A stretch of 64,000 bases of DNA from Bacteroidales bacterium (lineage in GTDB: Bacteria > Bacteroidota > Bacteroidia > Bacteroidales > Muribaculaceae). Both the position numbers and the translations under genes were made by a program. The notes below the pieces were generated by a model. That model had not been told where the DNA came from. It searched no databases and saw only the letters and a program-made list of their open reading frames with translations. The stretch is taken from positions 1 through 64,000 of the forward strand of contig DXYS01000092.1 in NCBI GenBank assembly GCA_019415705.1, given 5' to 3'. Shown piece after piece: positions 51,617-60,504 of the stretch (position 1 is the stretch's first letter; each line of letters opens with the position of its first letter).

Positions 51617-52860
51617 AAGACAAATGGCTAAAAGATATACATGACCGGATGGCTGACTACGAAATAAACGAGCCGGACGGACTATGGGATGATATTCAAG
51701 CCGGTCTGTCACGCCCGAACGACACCCACCGAGACCGAAAGGCCGCAGTATGGCTGTGGATTAAACGCACATGTGCCACGGCGGCCGCTGCAGCGGCCAT
51801 AATCGCGATGATAACAGTCGGGCTACACACGGAGACCGACACAGACACTGTCAACGAAGATAATACGACACTGATTGCCGCCGTCACCGACAACCACGCC
51901 GATGATATCACCCCGGTCGTCACCCCTCCCCGTCAACAATCTGCCGAAACAGTCAGCACTGACAATGTCACACCCAAACACTCCGAAGTCATCGAGCCGC
52001 AGACCGTAACCGAAACGGCAGCAACGGTCGCGACAACCGAGGCTCCCGTAACTGACAATCAGACCAATACGCAGACACAATCACCGGCCACCGAGCGGAA
52101 TAAGCAAGAACATACATATCCCGCCGCCGAGGGCAATACATATTATGCGGTGACCGACCGCTCAAAAAAAGGCGGCAGCCGCCACGTATCGGTCGGCATG
52201 TTTTCGGCAGGCGGCATGAGCGCGTCGCTTTACGGCAAATCTTCTGCGACGCCGGTCGCAAGCATCGGAGCAGACGGCAAGACTTGGAATGACAACCCGA
52301 TGCTCGGCATACTCCTGTTTAACCAAGGGGCGGAAATCGAAACACAGATAAAACACAAACTGCCTGTCAGATTCGGGCTGACCTTTGCTTACGGCTTAAA
52401 CAGCCGCCTCAGCATCGAGTCGGGACTGACCTATACAATCCTGATGTCAGATATTAAAGAAGGAAGCAAAAACAATTACTACACCGGCAATCAGACCCTC
52501 CACTACATCGGCATACCGCTCAACGTCAGATATAAAGTATTCTCGTGGAAAAAGTTAGACCTATATGCCTCTGCCGGCGTATTGACAGAGAAGCGAGTGG
52601 CCGGAAAAATCGATAAAAATTATGTGTTGCAGAATAATACCGAGAAGACCGAGAAAGAAACGATTGCCTCGCATCCGTTCCAGTTCTCGGCCAATATCGG
52701 CGCCGGCATCCAGTACAGTCTGACACACAGAGTGGGACTATATGTTGAGCCGGGCATGAGCTACTACTTTGATGACAATTCGCCTGTCGAGACCATCTAT
52801 AAAGAGAAGCCTCTTAACTTCAATCTTAACTTAGGCCTGCGCCTGACATTCGGCAAATAA
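51613..52860 (+). CDS. dual membrane-spanning anti-sigma factor (Dma-like: inner-membrane helix plus outer-membrane barrel)
   Basis: The 415-residue protein shows an unusual two-membrane topology. Residues 1-50 are a charged cytoplasmic part beginning 'MKDKWLKDIHDRMADYEI' and containing 'PDGLWDDIQ', a motif common in such N-termini; 51-71 is one membrane helix (TCATAAAAAAIIAMITVGL); 72-185 is a Thr/Asp/Glu/Pro-rich low-complexity linker with no predicted fold; 190-415 is a PorT-like beta-barrel ending 'LNLNLGLRLTFGK'. There is no cleavable signal peptide. This is the architecture of the dual membrane-spanning anti-sigma factors described in Bacteroides thetaiotaomicron, which sit in both membranes and control an ECF sigma factor, affecting outer-membrane vesiculation. 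Coupling to the sigma gene supports this; function here is inferred by analogy. Confidence 0.82.
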   Translation: MKDKWLKDIHDRMADYEINEPDGLWDDIQAGLSRPNDTHRDRKAAVWLWIKRTCATAAAAAAIIAMITVGLHTETDTDTVNEDNTTLIAAVTDNHADDITPVVTPPRQQSAETVSTDNVTPKHSEVIEPQTVTETAATVATTEAPVTDNQTNTQTQSPATERNKQEHTYPAAEGNTYYAVTDRSKKGGSRHVSVGMFSAGGMSASLYGKSSATPVASIGADGKTWNDNPMLGILLFNQGAEIETQIKHKLPVRFGLTFAYGLNSRLSIESGLTYTILMSDIKEGSKNNYYTGNQTLHYIGIPLNVRYKVFSWKKLDLYASAGVLTEKRVAGKIDKNYVLQNNTEKTEKETIASHPFQFSANIGAGIQYSLTHRVGLYVEPGMSYYFDDNSPVETIYKEKPLNFNLNLGLRLTFGK

Positions 52861-52874
52861 CTTCCGTACTGTAA

Positions 52875-55800
52875 TTACCTGACGTCGCGCACACAGCGGT
52901 AATAAACATTTTTTTCCAACACGCGTTTATCACCATATATCGGCTGCCACGTGCTCGGATCATATCCTATAAGCGGTAGGGAAGTAGGTACTTCCATCGT
53001 GTTGTCATAAACAACTCCAAGTAAATTGCGCTCGGTCGACGGATTAACTGCAAATCCATAACCTTTGCTGTCATAATAGCTTTTGGTGCAAGAAATAATA
53101 TACTCGCGGTCGTGATAGTCTCCGCTGTAAAAATCATCAAACACACCAAGGTTACGCATTATAGACAACTCTGAAATGTTCGGCAGTCGCCAGCCTTCAC
53201 CTAACCAACCGCACGGGTTTTCATTATTGATTTTATCAATCACATCATTCAATAACGTGTCTCTACTTATAACTCCGTCATATCTTGATTTAAGGCTGGC
53301 AGACAACCCATGCTTACCCTCTGAGTACTGAAATTTAGCAAACGGACGGTTATAACGCTCCTGATTTATGATATGGACCGGCATTTTGCCGTCTGAAGTG
53401 CCGTTTCCCGAGAAACTTTCGCCGCGGCGATAGGAGTTAACGTCATAATAAGTCATGCTGACAGTACGCGTCGCCTCGTCATGCACATACGCCGGGACAG
53501 TCTTGTCTTCCTCATCGACAGTGCTCAAATCCGTTCCGAGATTACGTACGCATCTTACATCCCACGGTGTCGACGCGATATCAGTATTAGGAGCATTATA
53601 CCATTGTGACGATGATGTGCCGTTAAACATCAATATTGCATTTCCATCGCTTGTAAACATCATAAGACATGTGCAGTCTTTAAGTGCGACTTCGTCTCCA
53701 CCCTTATCATCATCTGATTTTTCAGTCTTTAATTGCGGAACGGCATCAAAATCCGCCAACGGTGTAGTCAGTGAATAATCGCCAAGGATAAGGCGCAGAT
53801 ATTTGCCGCGTGCCGGTACATACCATCGCAGCTCCTCCGGGTCAATCAGCCCGTTGCCGTTGTTGTCACGATTGCGGTTCATGCAGGCATTAACCGCTTC
53901 AATCCAATGGCTACCATCAGATTGATACCCCAACGGGAGCAAAATGTTAAAGATCTTCTTAGGATTACTTGAAGGGGAAACAACATTTCCATACGCTAAA
54001 GCAGGTAACGTGGCATCATGTTCGTCAATTGAAATGCCCTGCTTGTCATTGACCGCAAAAACATGCTGCAGGTTATTAGGACGTGTGACTTCGTCCCATT
54101 TTTTTGATGCCGTGCCCAATGTCGGAGCTTTGCCTGAAGTTATGCCGTTAAGCCACATCCACACGTTATAGCGGCCGTTAACCTCATTATTGGCATAAGT
54201 ATAGGTGCGGCTGACGTTAAGACCGAAAGCCTCATTCTCATGCTCGACGCCAAGCACTCCTCCGCCGGGGATTTCGCGGTTAGAGTAGTAAGTCTGAATC
54301 GAACGCTGTATGCCGGCATATTTCGAACGGGCATAAAGGCTGTTGCCGTCATTTGAGACCTCACGTGTCACTCTGATGTAGAAACGGCGTGAGGGCTGGT
54401 TGACATATCGCTGCCAATTTGTGCCGGTTTCTTTACCGTCTGTGTCTTCGTATGTGTATTCGTTGACAAAGACAGTGTACCACCCGGTCGTTGACTTCTG
54501 TTTGGCGCTCAGACCGCGGGCGACGTCAAGCAGATTGGATGTCGCGCCGTCGGCATTGTCGCCGGTCGCGGGCTTGTAGTCTGCGAGAGTCGTCGCGTCG
54601 GTTGTCGGGCGCAACTCGACCCAAGCGATATATTCGCGCTCCTCGTCGGTCATGGGGCGGTCTGTGCCTTCGAAATCTATATCCTGATAGGTGTGCACAA
54701 CACCGTTGTCATAAGTCGATGTGATGAATCCGAAATTCACCATATCGGTCTCGTCGAGATAAATGTTATATGCATGATAATGGCAGTCAAGCATATAAGT
54801 CGGATTAAGCACGTCGGTGACAAGACCTTCGACGCCGTTGGTGTCGCCGTTTTTGAAAGCCTCGACACGTATTTGGTCGACGCCGCTGATACGTACATTA
54901 TAGGTATACTTTGTGTTACGGAAGGCATTGAAGTCTTCCGCCTTCTTGTTCAGATAGCCGAGGTGAATGATATAGCTTGCATTGCCGCTGCGCCAGACGT
55001 CTTTGCCGCCGTCATTTTCTTCAGATTCGACTTTATTGCCGTCGTCATCGACCCTTAACTGATCGGTATGGTCGACGCTACAGTTGATTATGACATACGA
55101 CGCCATATTGTTTGCCGTCCACGTGTCGCCCGTGAGGCTCGTGAAGAGCGGCGCACTGTCAGGGCCGGTCTTTATCTGGCGGTCATTATATTCCTTGCAG
55201 GAGTCGTTGCCCCGGTGCTTGTTTTCGGCCTGCCAGAAGCTGAATCTGTAAGAGCCCTCGGCGTCGCCTTCCTCAAATGATGTGCCGGGATAGATGTCGG
55301 TGGTCGTATAATATTTGCCGGCATCGTCGGCTTCAGCTGCAGCGTCACCGAAATTTGCCTGCCGAGAGGCATCGCGCTCATAGAGCCACGAATAGACCGG
55401 CGCGTTGACCACACGGTAACTGTTGGGCGTAATCGAGATACCTTCTTCGGGGATAAGGTTAAATGTAATCTGCGATACAATGCGGCGTAGATGTATCTCA
55501 CCCTTAAGTGTAAAGACGCCGGTGCCTGTAGGCTGAATGTCGTAAGAGGTGAAGTTTGCGGTCTGCCAGTCTTCGGTCGACGGGTGCTGAGCACCGTCGG
55601 CGACAAAACATCCTGACATGACCAAAGGGGTCGGCGGCTCGTCGATATCATAGTAATCTGACGGAGCGGCAACGGCTATGTCAAGAAAATCCTGCCATGT
55701 ATCAGCAGCGTCGAGCAGCTCGGCGAGCGGCCGCGGCGTCAGGTCGTCTTTTGTCACGCCCTGAGCGCCGTCGACGTTTGCCACGGCGACAATGTAGGTC

Positions 55801-56129
55801 GGTCCTGACTTGGTTTCTATCGTCACCGAATCCAAATCATGCGGTTTAAGAGTTTTTCCGGTGACTTCAAGCCATTGGTCCATGGTGGCCGCTCCCGCCC
55901 CGGAGGCCGAATATGTGCGTATACGGACAGACTGTATCTGATTAATCTGATAATCCTCGAGGTTGGCACGGCTCATGACCTGCATATCGGGCAGACTGAG
56001 CGGCACTCTGACTTTAACATCACGTCCGGCATTGACTCCGCCCGACACAAAATCGATGTCGTCGCGACAGGCTGATGCAACAAGCGTCAATAATAACAGT
56101 ACTATATATGTTTTCAAGTATTTTATCAT
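52875..56129 (-). CDS. DUF4906 domain-containing lipoprotein, probable fimbrial tip/accessory protein
   Basis: The start is probably the ATG at 56129 (MIKYLKTYIVLLLLTLVASAC); an ATG at 56141 would add 4 residues. The roughly 1085-residue protein has a lipobox cysteine near residue 21 followed by RDDID, then a fimbrillin-like N-terminal domain ('VRVPLSLPDMQVMSRA', 'QIQSVRIRTYSA') and the long DUF4906 region to the end, with 'GWLGEGWRLPNISELSIM' and 'YYRCVRDVR' near the C-terminus. Proteins of this type are found at the end of Mfa/Fim-type fimbrial operons in Bacteroidales, where large subunits form the tip. It is the last gene of the minus-strand fimbrial operon and converges on the Dma-like gene with a 14-bp gap. 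Confidence 0.85.
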   Translation of the reverse strand: MIKYLKTYIVLLLLTLVASACRDDIDFVSGGVNAGRDVKVRVPLSLPDMQVMSRANLEDYQINQIQSVRIRTYSASGAGAATMDQWLEVTGKTLKPHDLDSVTIETKSGPTYIVAVANVDGAQGVTKDDLTPRPLAELLDAADTWQDFLDIAVAAPSDYYDIDEPPTPLVMSGCFVADGAQHPSTEDWQTANFTSYDIQPTGTGVFTLKGEIHLRRIVSQITFNLIPEEGISITPNSYRVVNAPVYSWLYERDASRQANFGDAAAEADDAGKYYTTTDIYPGTSFEEGDAEGSYRFSFWQAENKHRGNDSCKEYNDRQIKTGPDSAPLFTSLTGDTWTANNMASYVIINCSVDHTDQLRVDDDGNKVESEENDGGKDVWRSGNASYIIHLGYLNKKAEDFNAFRNTKYTYNVRISGVDQIRVEAFKNGDTNGVEGLVTDVLNPTYMLDCHYHAYNIYLDETDMVNFGFITSTYDNGVVHTYQDIDFEGTDRPMTDEEREYIAWVELRPTTDATTLADYKPATGDNADGATSNLLDVARGLSAKQKSTTGWYTVFVNEYTYEDTDGKETGTNWQRYVNQPSRRFYIRVTREVSNDGNSLYARSKYAGIQRSIQTYYSNREIPGGGVLGVEHENEAFGLNVSRTYTYANNEVNGRYNVWMWLNGITSGKAPTLGTASKKWDEVTRPNNLQHVFAVNDKQGISIDEHDATLPALAYGNVVSPSSNPKKIFNILLPLGYQSDGSHWIEAVNACMNRNRDNNGNGLIDPEELRWYVPARGKYLRLILGDYSLTTPLADFDAVPQLKTEKSDDDKGGDEVALKDCTCLMMFTSDGNAILMFNGTSSSQWYNAPNTDIASTPWDVRCVRNLGTDLSTVDEEDKTVPAYVHDEATRTVSMTYYDVNSYRRGESFSGNGTSDGKMPVHIINQERYNRPFAKFQYSEGKHGLSASLKSRYDGVISRDTLLNDVIDKINNENPCGWLGEGWRLPNISELSIMRNLGVFDDFYSGDYHDREYIISCTKSYYDSKGYGFAVNPSTERNLLGVVYDNTMEVPTSLPLIGYDPSTWQPIYGDKRVLEKNVYYRCVRDVR

Positions 56130-56146
56130 AATGATAATCAATTTTA

Positions 56147-57343
56147 TCAGCTGAAGTCGATGTCGACGTCGTCAGGCTTGTCCATCGGGCAGACAGTCCA
56201 TCGCACGATGAGCTGACCGGACTCTCCGGCGGGCGAGACAGACACGATTTCAAAACGATAGATATGGTTGCGCAAAAAACTCTCGAGCGGTTTTACGGGC
56301 TTACCGCCCTGATATTCGGCCAGCTGCATATCATAGTCGGCCTCCGCACCGTCAGCTTTGACCCTGACCGATACTTTAGCACGAAGTTTGCTGAAGTCCT
56401 GCTCGGCTACATAGACAGAGTAGACGACATTGTCATCTGTGTTTTTGCCGGCATTGAAAAAAGACAGCGGTGCAGTCGCGCTGACAGCGTCAAACGGCTC
56501 GGTCGGTCTGACAACCTGTATCGCCCCGTCGGCCCAGTCGGGATTGGCCGTAAGGTCAGGAACGAATGTGCCGTCAAGGAGATGGCTGCTGACGGTTGCA
56601 CCGGTAATCTCGGGACGCGTCGAGTCGTCTGCCGGGGCAATATTGTCTATAATCTCGATTTTTGCCATAGCGCGCAACATCGAAATCTCGCCGACATTAA
56701 TCGGCGACTCGGGGCTGCTGACAGCGACCTGTTCGGCGGTCACTTTCATATAGCCGAGACCAAACATGGGTATGCCCTTGAAATCGTCTTTAAACGGACG
56801 CCACCCTGCGGCAGACGACAGCCGATAGGTCTTCTCCCGTGCCATCGACACGACATCGCTGATAAAAGTTTTGCCGGGTATAAGCTCAAAATTCTCATAA
56901 CATCCGATGCCGCCGAGACTCTCCCAGTTGGCAAGCACCATTATCTGAAACTCATAGCTGCCGTCGGCGTTGCCCATGAAATCGGTCTGAGTGATGCGTC
57001 CGCTGACCGAGTAGCCGCTGTAATCGACAGTATTGACAGACACGAACTCCGTGGGTATAAAACGCTCGAGCAGACGGCCGTCCTTGCCGAAAATCAGCAC
57101 ACGGTAGTCACCTCCGTCGATGTCGATGAGATTCTCTTTGGCTGATGCGGCCTCGGTCTCGTGACCTCCGGCCCTCGAGGTCGGACCTGTCTCCGAGCGG
57201 TATGTGCACAGCGTCAGCACGATATCGGCCTCTCCGCCGCCTTCGATGACCGGCGACGGAGCGTTATCGTCAGAGCAGCCGCATAACAGCGCCGCGGCAG
57301 CCATCATCAATGCTTTTATGTCAACAATCCGTCTGAAAAACAT
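56147..57343 (-). CDS. Mfa-type fimbrial accessory subunit (lipoprotein)
   Basis: The 398-residue protein has a lipoprotein signal (about 1-22, 'LMMAAAALLCGC', lipobox cysteine near 23) followed by SDDN. Two beta-sandwich domains follow, as in fimbrillin-fold proteins: an N-terminal one with 'YRVLIFGKDGRLLERFIP' and a C-terminal one with 'MLRAMAKIEIIDN' and 'SFLRNHIYRFEIVSV', the latter like the end of Mfa and FimA subunits (RNHxYxF). It is probably a minor subunit, like Mfa3/Mfa4 or FimC-E of Porphyromonas gingivalis. It lies between the Mfa2-like anchor and the DUF4906 gene, with gaps of 26 and 17 bp. Confidence 0.78.
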   Translation of the reverse strand: MFFRRIVDIKALMMAAAALLCGCSDDNAPSPVIEGGGEADIVLTLCTYRSETGPTSRAGGHETEAASAKENLIDIDGGDYRVLIFGKDGRLLERFIPTEFVSVNTVDYSGYSVSGRITQTDFMGNADGSYEFQIMVLANWESLGGIGCYENFELIPGKTFISDVVSMAREKTYRLSSAAGWRPFKDDFKGIPMFGLGYMKVTAEQVAVSSPESPINVGEISMLRAMAKIEIIDNIAPADDSTRPEITGATVSSHLLDGTFVPDLTANPDWADGAIQVVRPTEPFDAVSATAPLSFFNAGKNTDDNVVYSVYVAEQDFSKLRAKVSVRVKADGAEADYDMQLAEYQGGKPVKPLESFLRNHIYRFEIVSVSPAGESGQLIVRWTVCPMDKPDDVDIDFS

Positions 57344-57369
57344 TACTGAATTATTGCACGGGCCAAACT

Positions 57370-58413
57370 TTAAACTTCAGATTCCTGATACACGACATGC
57401 CAGCCGTTGACATACAGACCCATACGTGAGTACCACGAATAGTCGTCGTCAAGCAGAAAGACAAGCACATAACGGTCCTGACGGTCAAGAAAATCCTGAT
57501 CGGTCAAGTGCTGCTGGTGCTCTCCTTTGCCGAGGACAAGCAAATCGTTAAGCGGCAGACGCAGCACATCAGAGCCGTCGCTGCGGGTGACATGGAGCAC
57601 GGGCCGTGTCGATGTCACGAGACGGCTTGTGGTGAGTTCGGCAATGACGGTGCTGACGGCTGTAATGCCGTCACGGGCCTCCGTGCCGTCAGACGATGTC
57701 TCGGCCGAGCGCTTGGCCCACTCGCGATAGACCGCCGGCGAGCCGCTGATGACCGAGTTGTCGTGAGCGAGCACCGAGTTGTCATCATATATCGCAAAAT
57801 GAAAATCGTTTTTGTCAAGCTCCTCGTGGCGGTAGTGCTGCAGCATGACGCGTATGACGTTGGTGTCTTTCATCATATCGACATTATGGACATTGACCGT
57901 GCCGTAAGTGTCGGGAAACTCCACGCCGGCAGACATGCCGTGATAAAGGCGGTGGAGGTCGGTCTGCGAGATACCTGAGGCATCATCTGCGGCAGGGAGG
58001 CGGCATCCGAGGTCTGCGACTGACGAGGGCGAGTCGGCGTTGGCGAAGACAAACGAGCGTGCTCCGTCGATATCAGACTGTCCGTGGCCCCACGCTATTA
58101 TGTCGTAGGTACCGGGCGCTACATCGACCGGCACAGTGCCGCCGGCCGCAACGATATCGCTTACCGGCGATGTGGTCTTGTATGCGAGCTTGCCTTGACG
58201 GTCAAAGAGATATAGAGACACGGATGTAACCTCTGAGGCCAGAGCGTCAGATGACAGGATGTTGCGCGTATAGCTTACGGGCACACGATAATGCACCGAG
58301 CAGTCTCCTTCTTCATCGTAAATGACACTGTCGCATGACCAGAAAGCGACGGCGGCTATTACCGCGGCTGCCAGCCTGATGCCTGTCTTGTTTTTTATAT
58401 CCGAGATATTCAT
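57370..58413 (-). CDS. FimB/Mfa2 family fimbrial anchor subunit
   Basis: The start is the ATG at 58413 (MNISDIKNKTGIRLAAAVIAAVAFWSC), giving 347 residues with a lipobox cysteine at 27; the frame upstream to 58605 runs through the terminator and is not coding. Family features are 'GDCSVHYRVPVSYTRN', 'SLYLFDRQGKLAYKT' and 'VAPGTYDIIAWGHGQ' in the N-terminal domain. Mfa2/FimB anchors the fimbria to the outer membrane and limits its length. It is separated from the major pilin gene by 264 bp that include an intrinsic terminator. Confidence 0.88.
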   Translation of the reverse strand: MNISDIKNKTGIRLAAAVIAAVAFWSCDSVIYDEEGDCSVHYRVPVSYTRNILSSDALASEVTSVSLYLFDRQGKLAYKTTSPVSDIVAAGGTVPVDVAPGTYDIIAWGHGQSDIDGARSFVFANADSPSSVADLGCRLPAADDASGISQTDLHRLYHGMSAGVEFPDTYGTVNVHNVDMMKDTNVIRVMLQHYRHEELDKNDFHFAIYDDNSVLAHDNSVISGSPAVYREWAKRSAETSSDGTEARDGITAVSTVIAELTTSRLVTSTRPVLHVTRSDGSDVLRLPLNDLLVLGKGEHQQHLTDQDFLDRQDRYVLVFLLDDDYSWYSRMGLYVNGWHVVYQESEV

Positions 58414-58575
58414 CGTAATATCGTTGATATTCTTTTTTATATATTGAGGACTCCACCAAGCGCGGGGGCGTCTCGTAGTGTTCGGGTTAAGTGATGTCTG
58501 CCTGCCGGCCGACATAGGTTTGGGTGCAGTGTCAGATGTGGCGCACCGCACGGTTTGGCGCGGGAGAGGAAATAT

Positions 58576-58632
58576 AAAAAACGCGGCGGAGACTCTGTCT
58601 GTCATGGCGGACAGCTTCAGGCCGCCGCCGCG
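58576..58632 (-). terminator. intrinsic terminator between the major pilin and anchor genes
   Basis: On the minus strand CGCGGCGG (58632-58625) pairs with CCGCCGCG (58589-58582), with a secondary TGTC/GACA pairing in the loop, and is followed at once by TTTTTT (58581-58576). It lies 46 bp after the Mfa1 stop and 163 bp before the Mfa2 start, so it should cut off most transcripts after the pilin gene. Confidence 0.75.
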
Positions 58633-58677
58633 TTGAGATATTTAAAAGGTTTTATTGACAGATTGTATCAAATCAGG

Positions 58678-60453
58678 TTATAACTCGACACCGCTCTGGG
58701 TGATAACATGCCATGCAAGCACATTGAGATGAGCTGAGACCTCAAATTTGGTGACTTCGTCAGGCATCGGGATGAGGGGGTCGTTCTCGTCGTTGATACC
58801 GCTCGCGAGACCGGCGATTTTGCTGATAGAGATTCGGTATGTGTGGTTACGGACGAGACCGTAAGAACCTTCGATGGGTTTTGTAGCGGTGCCGTCTGCG
58901 ACTTCGCCATAGTGCTCGACAAGCACGGTGTAGAAGGCTTTGCCGCCCTTGACATAGCTGATTGCGCAGTTGGTCTGCTTGACGATAAACTTATTGAAAG
59001 CCTCGACACCGGCAGCAGTGGATTCAACATTCTTCCATGTGCCGTCGTCATCCTTATACTGAAGTCCGGCGAGAGCCTGAATCTTCGCAGCTGTGGTCTG
59101 AGGAGCTACATAATGTTTGGCGGCAGCAGTCCATGCACCGTTACGATAGAACTCCTTGACGGCAGCCACATCAAAGAGAGCTGCGACCTCATCGGCTGTA
59201 AGCGGTGTGTTCTCGGCCTTGCGGAGATATGCGGCGTGGTTAGATATCATAGCATTCTCGATTTCAGACGGTTCGAAAACCTGAGAAGCGTAGAGATAGA
59301 AACCGTTGTCATAAACGGCGAGTTTGGTTGTGGCCGCTGCGTCGCTGTAGACCTCGTAATGTCCGACGATAATGGCGTTAGGCAGGGCGAGTTTACCGTT
59401 GATGTCAGTGCGTGAGAGACGCTCCGAGCGACCGGTGGTCTCGAGGAAATACTGGTTGCCGCCCCACTCGGCTGCACCGGCAGTCTTCTTGGCAATAATA
59501 TCGTTATATGAAAGATAGTTTAATTTCGTTGTAGAGGTCACGTCCCAGCCGGTTTTCGGGAAACCGTCTGTAGAGAATGTAGACTGATAAGAGACCGAGT
59601 GAGCCCAGTATGTACGGAAAGAGCCTTTAATCCAAGTCTGCACTGTCGCATCATTACCGCTAAGAGTTGCAGGCAGGTTTTTAACAAGCTCTGTGCTCTT
59701 CTCTGTAGCTGTTACGCTCCAGAACTCGGGGACAAACTTCAGATATTTGCCGGTATTGACCTCATAAGTGTCGACCTTGTAGCCGGTGCCTGTATTGACA
59801 GAAACTTTCGACGCAATACGCTCGATATAGATATTTGTCTCGGCCAACGCTGTGGTTTCGCCCTGTTTTCTCAGACCTCCGGTTGGTATTGGAGTGGCGA
59901 TGACACGATTGTTAGAGCCGTCATAGTAAACAGAGTTATTCATTGTGAAACCGTCAGTCGACTTATAATCGGGACGAGTCAGATTATAGACGGCCGAAAG
60001 ATTAACATACTGGTCAGACTCTGACTGAGGATTGGCAAAACACATGATATGTGTCGGCATCTTTGAGCCGGGCACAAGATTGACCGGCACCTCGACCACA
60101 TATTTATCCTGAACATTGGCACTGGATGTATGTGTGGGAGTCGGGATTTTCGGTGTCGTGGTATTTGTAAGTTTTGTGTGACCTACGGCGCGTCCGTCTT
60201 GGTCATAGAAGACAAAGAGAAGCGAATTGATTGTGCCTTCAGAGGTCTCGCCGTCGTCAAATTCGTCGCTTCCCGAGCCGAATGCGCGTGAGCCGAAACG
60301 TTCAGAGCCGGGGAATGTTATGCACACTTTGGCATAGGCGGTTTCGCCGTCCGGACCGACAATCTCTGACTGAGGCTCGTCAGACGAACATGCCGCAAAC
60401 ATGCCGGCAGCCATGACAAGCATGGAGAGTTGATAGAATCTGTTCTTTTTCAT
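58678..60453 (-). CDS. Mfa1 family major fimbrial subunit
   Basis: The 591-residue lipoprotein precursor has a signal with lipobox cysteine at 22 (AGMFAACSSDEP). The fimbrillin-type N-terminal domain includes 'AKVCITFPGSERFGSRAFG' and 'INSLLFVFYDQDGRAVG'; the C-terminal domain includes 'CAISYVKGGKAFYTVLVEHYG' (key words YVKGGKAFYTVLVEHYGE) and 'GLVRNHTYRISISKIAGL'. In Porphyromonas gingivalis Mfa1 is lipidated, exported, trimmed by an Arg-protease and polymerised by strand exchange; the R-rich FGSRAFGSG site near residue 58 would be a candidate cleavage place here. It is the second intact gene of the minus-strand operon, 51 bp after the DUF3868 gene. Confidence 0.9.
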   Translation of the reverse strand: MKKNRFYQLSMLVMAAGMFAACSSDEPQSEIVGPDGETAYAKVCITFPGSERFGSRAFGSGSDEFDDGETSEGTINSLLFVFYDQDGRAVGHTKLTNTTTPKIPTPTHTSSANVQDKYVVEVPVNLVPGSKMPTHIMCFANPQSESDQYVNLSAVYNLTRPDYKSTDGFTMNNSVYYDGSNNRVIATPIPTGGLRKQGETTALAETNIYIERIASKVSVNTGTGYKVDTYEVNTGKYLKFVPEFWSVTATEKSTELVKNLPATLSGNDATVQTWIKGSFRTYWAHSVSYQSTFSTDGFPKTGWDVTSTTKLNYLSYNDIIAKKTAGAAEWGGNQYFLETTGRSERLSRTDINGKLALPNAIIVGHYEVYSDAAATTKLAVYDNGFYLYASQVFEPSEIENAMISNHAAYLRKAENTPLTADEVAALFDVAAVKEFYRNGAWTAAAKHYVAPQTTAAKIQALAGLQYKDDDGTWKNVESTAAGVEAFNKFIVKQTNCAISYVKGGKAFYTVLVEHYGEVADGTATKPIEGSYGLVRNHTYRISISKIAGLASGINDENDPLIPMPDEVTKFEVSAHLNVLAWHVITQSGVEL

Positions 60454-60504
60454 TGTTTAAGAGATTAGATTATGATTGATTATTCTTATATATCTGATTG
60501 ATGA

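Noticed and set aside
58414..58605. Extended start of the Mfa2-like protein
   Set aside because: The extension crosses the intrinsic terminator, and the lipoprotein signal begins only at the ATG at 58413.
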